A stretch of 7,664 nt of DNA from Gammaproteobacteria bacterium (GTDB taxonomy: Bacteria; Pseudomonadota; Gammaproteobacteria; Pseudomonadales; Azotimanducaceae_A), in the NCBI GenBank assembly GCA_026713405.1, contig JAPOON010000585.1, forward strand, positions 1-7,664, read 5' to 3'. Numbering within the stretch: position 1 is the first letter of the stretch; each line of letters begins with the position of its first letter. A program made the position numbers and the translations under genes. The notes below the pieces were generated by a model. That model searched no databases. It saw only the letters and a program-made list of their open reading frames with translations, and was not told where the DNA came from. Shown piece by piece: positions 1 to 4,896 of this stretch.

Positions 1-2225
1 CATCTCCGGGCATTTATGCGCGCGCCTTCCTGGAGGGCCGGCTGACCGAGGGGCAACTGAAGAATTTCCGCCGGGAACTGGGCGCCGGCGGAGGCCTGCC
101 CTCCTATCCGCACCCCCGCCGGCTGCCTGGCTTCTGGCAGATGCCCACGGCCAGCATGGGCCTGTCCACGCCCAGCGCCATCTATCTGGCCCGCTTTGCC
201 AAGTACCTGGAAAGCCGGGGGCTGAAGAAGCGCAGCGGCGGCAAGGTGTGGGCGTTTATCGGCGACGGCGAGTCGGACGAACCCGAAGTGCTGGGCCCCA
301 TCAACATCGCCAGCCGCGAAGACCTCGACAACCTGGTGCTGGTGGTGAACTGCAACCTGCAGCGCCTGGACGGCCCGGTGCGCGGCAACGGCAAGATCAT
401 CCAGGAACTGGAGCGGTCGTTCCGCGGCGCCGACTGGCACGTCATCAAGGTGATCTGGGGTGGCGGCTGGGACCCGATCCTGGCCCGCGACGTACACGGC
501 GTGCTGCAGGAGCGCATGGAGCAGGCCGTGGACGGCGACTACCAGATGTACACGGTTTCGCCCGGAGACGCGGTGCGTGAGCACTGGGTGGAACACACGC
601 CGGAACTGCGCGACCTGATGAAGACGCTCACCGACGAGGAGGTGCGCTCGATCAAGCGCGGCGGCCACGACCACGCCAAGATCTATGCCGCGTTCCGTCA
701 TGCGGCGGAGGTGACCGGTAAACCCTGCGTGGTGTTGCTGAAGACCGTGAAGGGCGACGGGCTGGGGCCGGGCGCCGAGGGCCGCAACACGGTACACCAA
801 AAGAAGTACCTGAGCCCCGACGAGCGGCGGGAACTGGCGAAGCGTTTCGACATTCCCCTCTCCGACGAGGCGGTACTCGGCGCCGAGTTCTACCGGCCTG
901 CCGAGGACTCGGAGGAGATCCGCTACCTGAAAGCGCGCCGGGAGGCGCTCGGCGGTTTCATACCGAGGCGGGACGTGCGTTGCGAACGCCTGGAGCCCCC
1001 AGCGCTCGAGTTCTTCGATGCCATGCTGAAGGGCACCACCCGCAACGTTTCCACCACGATGGTGGTGGTGCGAATGCTCTCGCGGCTTTTGCGGCACAAG
1101 CGCCTCGGCAAGTACGTGGTGCCCATCGTCCCGGATGAGGCGCGCACCTTCGGCATGGACGGGCTGTTTCCCCAGGCCGGCATCTATTCCCCGGTGGGGC
1201 AGCACTACCGCCCGGTGGATGCCGGCACCATCGCCCCGTACCGGGAGTCGGAAGACGGCCAGATCCTGCAGGAAGGCATCTGCGAGACGGGCGCCATGGC
1301 CTCATTCCTGGCGGCGGGCACGGCCTATGCGAACTACGGCCTGCCCATGATCCCTTTCTACATCTTCTACTCGATCTTCGGTTTCCAGCGGGTCGGCGAC
1401 ATGATCTGGGCTTGCGGCGACATGATGTGCAAGGGCTTCCTGCTCGGCGGCACCTCCGGCCGCACCACCCTGAACGGCGAAGGCGTGCAGCACCAGGACG
1501 GGCACTCCCAGCTCATCGCCAGCACGATTCCCAACCTGAAGAGCTACGACCCGGCCTTCGCCTTCGAGATCGCCCTGGTCGTGCGGGACGGTATCCGGGC
1601 GATGTACGAGGACCACGAGGATGTCTTCTACTACCTGACGCTCACCAATCAGAGCTATCCGATGCCGGCGATGCCGGACGGCGTCGAGGAGGGCGTGCTC
1701 AAGGGCATGTACTGTTTCGAGCGCGCGCCGGGCGCGGAGGTCAACCTGTTCGGCAGCGGCGCGGTGATGACGGAAGTGCTGCGGGCGCGGGACATCCTTG
1801 CCGGCATGGGCATGCCCTGCAACCTGTGGAGCGTGACCAGCTACAACGAACTGGCGCGGGAAGCGCAGGCGATCGAGCGCCAGGAACTGCTCAAGGTGGG
1901 CGATGTGGACGTGAGACCGTACGTGCAGTCGCTGCTTGCCGAAGAAAGCGGCATATTCGTCGCCGCCACGGATTACATGAAGGCGCTGCCAGGCATGATC
2001 GCACCCTGGATACCGGGGCCCTACACGGTGCTCGGCACCGATGGCTTCGGGCTGTCGGAGTCCCGGGAACGGCTGCGCGACCATTTCGAGGTGTCGGGCG
2101 AGTGGGTCGCCTTCGCGGTGCTGTCCAGCCTCGCCCGCAACAACCGGGGGACGCGAGACACGGCGCTGAAGTTCGCCGAGGCGAATGGGCTCGACCTGAA
2201 CAAGGCCGACTCGGCAACCTGGTAG
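1..2225 (+). CDS. aceE: Pyruvate dehydrogenase E1 component, homodimeric type (5'-truncated by the window)
   Basis: This is the thiamine diphosphate (ThDP)-dependent E1 subunit that decarboxylates pyruvate and acetylates the lipoyl groups of E2 in the cytosolic pyruvate dehydrogenase complex. The reading frame is already open at base 3 (SPGIYARAFLEGRLTEGQL), matching E. coli AceE just after its active-site His142. About 143 N-terminal residues are therefore missing and 740 are present, giving close to the usual 887. The ATG at 141 is internal. Visible hallmarks are the SYPHP tyrosine (codon 105), the ThDP/Mg motif GDGESDEPE (from 261) ending in NCNLQRLDGP (Asn at 348 and 354), the catalytic Glu of ICETGA (1284, equivalent to E. 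coli E571), and the His of VQHQDGH (1491, equivalent to H640). The C-terminal LGTDGFG block is present and no frameshift is seen. Unusually, aceF and lpd do not follow. A substrate-shifted paralogue such as the MdeB-type 2-oxobutyrate dehydrogenase cannot be excluded. Confidence 0.96.
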   Translation, partial: SPGIYARAFLEGRLTEGQLKNFRRELGAGGGLPSYPHPRRLPGFWQMPTASMGLSTPSAIYLARFAKYLESRGLKKRSGGKVWAFIGDGESDEPEVLGPINIASREDLDNLVLVVNCNLQRLDGPVRGNGKIIQELERSFRGADWHVIKVIWGGGWDPILARDVHGVLQERMEQAVDGDYQMYTVSPGDAVREHWVEHTPELRDLMKTLTDEEVRSIKRGGHDHAKIYAAFRHAAEVTGKPCVVLLKTVKGDGLGPGAEGRNTVHQKKYLSPDERRELAKRFDIPLSDEAVLGAEFYRPAEDSEEIRYLKARREALGGFIPRRDVRCERLEPPALEFFDAMLKGTTRNVSTTMVVVRMLSRLLRHKRLGKYVVPIVPDEARTFGMDGLFPQAGIYSPVGQHYRPVDAGTIAPYRESEDGQILQEGICETGAMASFLAAGTAYANYGLPMIPFYIFYSIFGFQRVGDMIWACGDMMCKGFLLGGTSGRTTLNGEGVQHQDGHSQLIASTIPNLKSYDPAFAFEIALVVRDGIRAMYEDHEDVFYYLTLTNQSYPMPAMPDGVEEGVLKGMYCFERAPGAEVNLFGSGAVMTEVLRARDILAGMGMPCNLWSVTSYNELAREAQAIERQELLKVGDVDVRPYVQSLLAEESGIFVAATDYMKALPGMIAPWIPGPYTVLGTDGFGLSESRERLRDHFEVSGEWVAFAVLSSLARNNRGTRDTALKFAEANGLDLNKADSATW

Positions 2226-2253
2226 CCCGCCCCGATGCAGCACGCCGCGTGTT

Positions 2254-2272
2254 GCCGCAGACCCCGTGCGGC
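2254..2272 (+). other. GC-rich hairpin after aceE
   Basis: Arms GCCGCA (2254-2259) and TGCGGC (2267-2272) are perfectly complementary around a 7-nt loop, starting 29 nt after the aceE stop codon. No U-run follows, so this is not a classical intrinsic terminator. It could protect the aceE mRNA 3' end or act in factor-dependent termination. Six-bp GC hairpins arise by chance fairly often at this base composition. Confidence 0.3.
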
Positions 2273-2302
2273 GCGCTGAAACCAAAGAAAACCTCGAGAC
2301 AG

Positions 2303-2319
2303 GGCGCCGGGCAGGCGCC
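2303..2319 (+). other. Hairpin in the sulfotransferase leader
   Basis: GGCGCC occurs twice (2303-2308 and 2314-2319) around a 5-nt loop. Because GGCGCC is its own reverse complement, the copies form a 6-bp, all-GC hairpin. It ends immediately before an ATG (2320) that opens a three-codon ORF closed by TAG (2329-2331), 3 nt before the sulfotransferase GTG. Its position suggests an influence on translation of the next gene. No U-tract follows, so termination is unlikely. Confidence 0.3.
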
Positions 2320-2334
2320 ATGCGTGGGTAGGTT

Positions 2335-3141
2335 GTGAGAGCGCGACGAGTTCACATCATCGGTTGCTATCGCAGCGGTACGACCCTGTTGATGGAGTTG
2401 ATGTGGCGAAGCTTCGCCTTCAGCGGCCGCGCTGACCACGAAGCTTCCCTGCTCGACCCCCCGCCTGCCGGAGAGACGCTGTATCTCTCCAAAAAACCGC
2501 CGGACACCACCCGAATTGAGCGTGCCTTCCGGCGCGACGATGAAACCTGCCTCATCGCCATGCTGCGCGACCCCCGGGCAGTGGTGGCGAGCCGCCACGC
2601 GAGCAGGCCGGATGTGTATTTCCGAGGCTTCCGTCACTGGCGCGACTGCGCCCGTGCCGTCCGCCGCCTGGAAACCCATCCCCGGTGCCTGGTGGTGCGG
2701 TTCGAGGATCTTCTGGCCGAGCCCGATGGCGTCCAGGAATCTATCGAGCGCGGTTTCGGCTTCCTCGAGCGGCGGGGGCGCTTTTCCGACTACCCGGACG
2801 GGGTGGAAACGGGGGAACGCGCCGGGCGGTCGCTCGGGGGCGTCCGGCGGCTGGATGCGTCGCGAATCGGAGGCTGGAGGGATCATCTGCCCAGGGTCAG
2901 GGCCCAGCTCGATGCGCACCCCGACATGGAATCAAGCCTGATCGAGTTCGGCTACGAGCCCGACGCCGCCTGGACGAAGCAACTCGGGGGGATAAGCCCA
3001 CATGTACAGCGCTACAAGGAGAAACCCCCGCACCTGCTCAAGCGTTGGGAGACTGCCCTTCGTTACCGCTTGAGGACGCGGGCATACCTGCGCAACCGGC
3101 GAACGGCGCGCCTGGCGGCCCGTGGCAAAAGTCCGGCGTAG
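2335..3141 (+). CDS. PAPS-dependent sulfotransferase family protein
   Basis: This 268-residue protein belongs to the P-loop sulfotransferases, which transfer sulfate from 3'-phosphoadenosine-5'-phosphosulfate (PAPS) to a hydroxyl or amine acceptor. The N-terminal strand and loop VHIIGCYRSGTTLL (residues 6-19) is the 5'-phosphosulfate-binding loop. MLRDPRAVVASRH (76-88) is the family's 3'-phosphate-binding motif with Arg78 and Ser86. The length fits the short bacterial Sulfotransfer_3-like group. The C-terminal ~40 residues are Arg-rich, with no signal peptide or membrane helix, so it is probably cytosolic. The GTG start is forced: an in-frame TAG lies just upstream (2329), and the next start would delete the P-loop. 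The ribosome site is poor, since GGGTAGG sits only 2 nt away. It lies 109 nt after aceE and converges on the small minus-strand gene. The acceptor cannot be told from the sequence; a lipid, polysaccharide or small metabolite are all possible. Confidence 0.86.
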   Translation: MRARRVHIIGCYRSGTTLLMELMWRSFAFSGRADHEASLLDPPPAGETLYLSKKPPDTTRIERAFRRDDETCLIAMLRDPRAVVASRHASRPDVYFRGFRHWRDCARAVRRLETHPRCLVVRFEDLLAEPDGVQESIERGFGFLERRGRFSDYPDGVETGERAGRSLGGVRRLDASRIGGWRDHLPRVRAQLDAHPDMESSLIEFGYEPDAAWTKQLGGISPHVQRYKEKPPHLLKRWETALRYRLRTRAYLRNRRTARLAARGKSPA

Positions 3142-3210
3142 CACCGAGAGGGACACGACACCAGGGACAGGCCGGCGAGACTGAACAAGCTGCCCGACAG
3201 GATATGCGGG

Positions 3211-3414
3211 TCAGAGCAGCCCGGCGCTTTCCGCGTCTTCGAGAATGGCCGTGAACAGGTTGAGCGCCTCGGCCTGCTCGTCCCCTTCCACCTCGGCGCT
3301 CCTGGAACTGACACCGGGAATACGGGCAATCATGAGGGTGCCGGAGACTGAATAGACGCCGGAGTAACGCTTGCCCTTGAAGTCGATGGGCAGTTGGGTG
3401 GGAGGCGTTGACAT
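3211..3414 (-). CDS. Small hypothetical protein, 67 aa
   Basis: I do not recognise this family. The frame runs from ATG (3414-3412) to TGA (3213-3211). The open frame extends further 5' (to about 3498), but the upstream part is Arg/Ser-rich and poor in coding character, so I chose the internal ATG that begins MSTPPTQLPIDFKGKRY. The protein looks like a compact soluble domain: a probable beta hairpin (KRYSGVYSVSGTLMIARI, about residues 15-32), an acidic linker (SAEVEGDEQAE), then a C-terminal helix (ALNLFTAILEDAES). There is no signal peptide, membrane segment, Cys or His, so metal binding is unlikely. It stands alone, convergent with the sulfotransferase (69 nt between stops, no clear terminator) and divergent from the phosphodiesterase. 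A candidate extended -10 promoter lies about 30 nt upstream. No good Shine-Dalgarno sequence is visible, so translation may be nearly leaderless or weak. Confidence 0.62.
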   Translation of the reverse strand: MSTPPTQLPIDFKGKRYSGVYSVSGTLMIARIPGVSSRSAEVEGDEQAEALNLFTAILEDAESAGLL

Positions 3415-3445
3415 GGTTAAGACCGTCGATGGGCGAAAGCGCGGA

Positions 3446-3454
3446 AAGATAACA
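3446..3454 (-). promoter_or_regulatory. Candidate extended -10 promoter for the 67-aa gene
   Basis: Read on the minus strand, TGTTATCTT combines an extended -10 TG with a hexamer matching TATAAT at four of six positions. Transcription would start near 3438, leaving a leader of about 24 nt before the ATG at 3414. No good -35 box is found at 17-18 nt; the CGCGGTTC repeats lie there instead. The call rests on consensus resemblance in an otherwise GC-rich stretch. Confidence 0.35.
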
Positions 3455-3458
3455 GATT

Positions 3459-3480
3459 GAACCGCGTGGCTGGAACCGCG
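3459..3480. repeat. 8-bp direct repeat in the divergent intergenic region
   Basis: GAACCGCG occurs at 3459-3466 and again at 3473-3480, a 14-bp period with a 6-bp spacer. On the minus strand this reads CGCGGTTC twice, directly upstream of the candidate extended -10, in the place of a -35 box. That position would suit an activator or repressor binding as a tandem dimer. No known regulator consensus was matched. Confidence 0.4.
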
Positions 3481-3544
3481 AATGCGAGTCGGCAACAATG
3501 GCTGCTATCGTCAGGTCGCCATGGGATGGTACGGGAGGCTGTGC

Positions 3545-3578
3545 CTTGAATAACAAGCGAACGGCTTGCAGCAAGCCG
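3545..3578. repeat. Two adjacent CTTG/CAAG dyads upstream of the phosphodiesterase
   Basis: Two inverted repeats share the half-sites CTTG and CAAG: CTTGAATAACAAG (3545-3557) and CTTGCAGCAAG (3565-3575). Their centres are 19 bp apart, close to two helical turns. The second extends to a perfect 8-bp inverted repeat, CGGCTTGC-A-GCAAGCCG (3562-3578), which in RNA could fold into a 7-bp hairpin with a CAG loop. They lie 33-66 nt before the phosphodiesterase start. Either an operator for a dimeric regulator or an RNA leader hairpin is plausible. Confidence 0.4.
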
Positions 3579-3598
3579 GAGGTCGGTTCCGCCAGGTC

Positions 3599-3603
3599 GA
3601 GGG
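3599..3603 (+). promoter_or_regulatory. Ribosome binding site deciding the phosphodiesterase TTG start
   Basis: GAGGG lies 7 nt upstream of the TTG at 3611. The other in-frame starts, TTG at 3566 and TTG at 3641, have no comparable Shine-Dalgarno sequence at a usable distance. This favours 3611. Confidence 0.5.
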
Positions 3604-3610
3604 CCGTCAC

Positions 3611-4873
3611 TTGATTGCCGCGCTGTTCAATACTCCGCCGTTGCGGGTCGCATCGCTGGCGACGCTGGTGTTCTGCGCACTCTGCGGGGGGCTGCGGGCC
3701 GACCCGATAGTCGTTGTGCTTTCCTGGGACGGCGTGCGGCACGACTACCCTGAACGGGCGGAATTCCCGGGCTTGAGTCGCCTTCAGAGCGAAGGTGTCC
3801 GGGCGCGGCGGTTGACGCCGGTCTATCCGTCCAAGACCTTTCCAGGCCATGTATCCATCGCGACGGGTACTTACCCCGATGTACACGGCATCGTCGACAA
3901 TCACGTTTTCGACCGGGAGCGGGGAGAATTCCTTTACGCGGACGCCGCGGCCTGGATGATGGCCGAACCCCTCTGGATCGCGGCGGAGCGCCAGGGGGTG
4001 CCGGCCGCTACCTATTACTGGGTAGGTTCGGCAAGCGACTGGCGGGGCGCAGGGGTCTCCTACCGGGTGGCCCCTTTCGATGCCGACACCTCGGAGGACG
4101 AAAAGGTTTCCCAGCTACTGACCTGGCTGGCCCTGCCGGAGGACCAGCGTCCCCGGCTGATCATGTCCTATTGGGCGGGCGCGGATGCCGCGGGGCACCG
4201 GTACGGGCCGGACTCCGACAGGGTCGTGGACCAGTTGCAGGGCCAGGATGCACAGTTGCAGCGGTTGCTGGCCGGCATCGATGAACTCGGGCTCTGGGAC
4301 CGATTGACACTGCTCCTGGTCAGCGACCACGGCATGACGACAACCGGGCGCTGGCTCGATGTGGAGGGCGTTCTCGAAGAGGCGGGAATCGGGGCGCGCC
4401 TGTACGGCGGCGCCCTCGCGCACATCTTTCTCGACGACCCGGATGACGTCGACCGGGCGATGGGTGCGCTGTTCGCGGTGCAGCCGGCCTGGGCCTATAC
4501 GCGGGAACAGGTTCCCGCCTCCTGGCGCGTGCTTCACCCGGGGCGCGCCGGAGACCTGCTCATGACCACGGAACCGCCCTACAGCTTCACCCGCCCCCGG
4601 GGGTTGGGCGGCAAGGTCGCCCCGGTTCTCGCCCGCATGGGTTGGACGCTGGGGGGGCACGGCTACTTTCCGCACCTGCCCGACATGGGAGGCATCTTCA
4701 TGGCGCTCGGACGGGGCGTGCCGGCGGGCGCGTCACTGCCCGCGGTTCACCAGGTCGATGTGGCCCCGACGGTGGCCAGGCTGCTCGCCATCGACCCGCC
4801 GCTGCAATCGGAAGGACGCCCCATCGCAGGCATTGGCGGTGAACCCGATGCCCCGCCGGGGTCACAAGACTGA
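3611..4873 (+). CDS. Exported nucleotide pyrophosphatase/phosphodiesterase (NPP/ENPP type, alkaline phosphatase superfamily)
   Basis: Members are two-zinc enzymes that hydrolyse phosphodiester or pyrophosphate bonds of nucleotides or lipid headgroups. From the TTG at 3611 the 420-residue protein carries a signal peptide (hydrophobic core about residues 13-25, likely cleavage after LRA at residue 30), so it is probably periplasmic. All expected ligands are visible: Asp40 (SWDG), nucleophile Thr76 (PSKTFPGH), Asn97 (GIVDN), Asp192 and His196 (GADAAGH), Asp239-His240 (SDHGM) and His350 (GGHGY). The Asp40-Thr76, Thr76-Asn97 and His196-Asp239 spacings equal those I recall for Xanthomonas NPP (D54, T90, N111, H214, D257). 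The start is uncertain: TTG 3566 would add 15 residues before the signal sequence, and TTG 3641 would give a shorter signal beginning MRVASLA. It lies 23 nt before the AGPS-like gene, suggesting one operon. Substrate class (nucleotide versus phospholipid headgroup) is not determined. Confidence 0.9.
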   Translation: MIAALFNTPPLRVASLATLVFCALCGGLRADPIVVVLSWDGVRHDYPERAEFPGLSRLQSEGVRARRLTPVYPSKTFPGHVSIATGTYPDVHGIVDNHVFDRERGEFLYADAAAWMMAEPLWIAAERQGVPAATYYWVGSASDWRGAGVSYRVAPFDADTSEDEKVSQLLTWLALPEDQRPRLIMSYWAGADAAGHRYGPDSDRVVDQLQGQDAQLQRLLAGIDELGLWDRLTLLLVSDHGMTTTGRWLDVEGVLEEAGIGARLYGGALAHIFLDDPDDVDRAMGALFAVQPAWAYTREQVPASWRVLHPGRAGDLLMTTEPPYSFTRPRGLGGKVAPVLARMGWTLGGHGYFPHLPDMGGIFMALGRGVPAGASLPAVHQVDVAPTVARLLAIDPPLQSEGRPIAGIGGEPDAPPGSQD

Positions 4874-4884
4874 GAAATCGCAAA

Positions 4885-4890
4885 AGAGGG
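4885..4890 (+). promoter_or_regulatory. Strong ribosome binding site for the AGPS-like gene
   Basis: AGAGGG with a 6-nt spacer precedes the GTG at 4897 and fixes this start over internal alternatives. It lies within the 23-nt gap after the phosphodiesterase stop codon, supporting co-transcription with separate ribosome loading. Confidence 0.7.
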
Positions 4891-4896
4891 CATCCA

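Noticed and set aside
1051..1065. CCACCA/TGGTGG inverted repeat within aceE
   Set aside because: It encodes the conserved STT-VVVR stretch and is explained by Thr and Val codon use. No sign of regulatory function inside the gene.
141..2225. ATG at 141 as the true aceE start
   Set aside because: The same frame continues upstream to base 3 with residues matching E. coli AceE from SPG onward. The start lies left of the window.
1412..2338. 308-codon plus-strand frame in a different phase inside aceE
   Set aside because: Arg/Gly/Ala-rich out-of-phase translation of a clear AceE coding region. The AceE frame is continuous, so no frameshift is needed.
1302..2919. Long minus-strand frames (339 and 342 codons) antisense to aceE and the sulfotransferase
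   Set aside because: Low-complexity translations with no motifs, overlapping two convincingly coding plus-strand genes.
3142..3210. Terminator between the convergent sulfotransferase and 67-aa genes
   Set aside because: Only 4-bp pairings with long loops and no U-run in either direction were found.
3566..3610. TTG at 3566 as the phosphodiesterase start
   Set aside because: It has no Shine-Dalgarno sequence at a usable distance, lies inside the palindrome, and would add a polar stretch before the signal peptide. TTG 3611 has GAGGG at 7 nt.
3629..3700. Lipoprotein signal in the phosphodiesterase (Cys at residues 22 and 25)
   Set aside because: Neither cysteine is preceded by a lipobox (LVFC, CALC). 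An ordinary cleavage site after LRA fits better.
3038..3904. 288-codon minus-strand frame across the intergenic region
   Set aside because: It overlaps the sulfotransferase 3' end, the 67-aa gene and the phosphodiesterase start in another phase, and shows no domain character.
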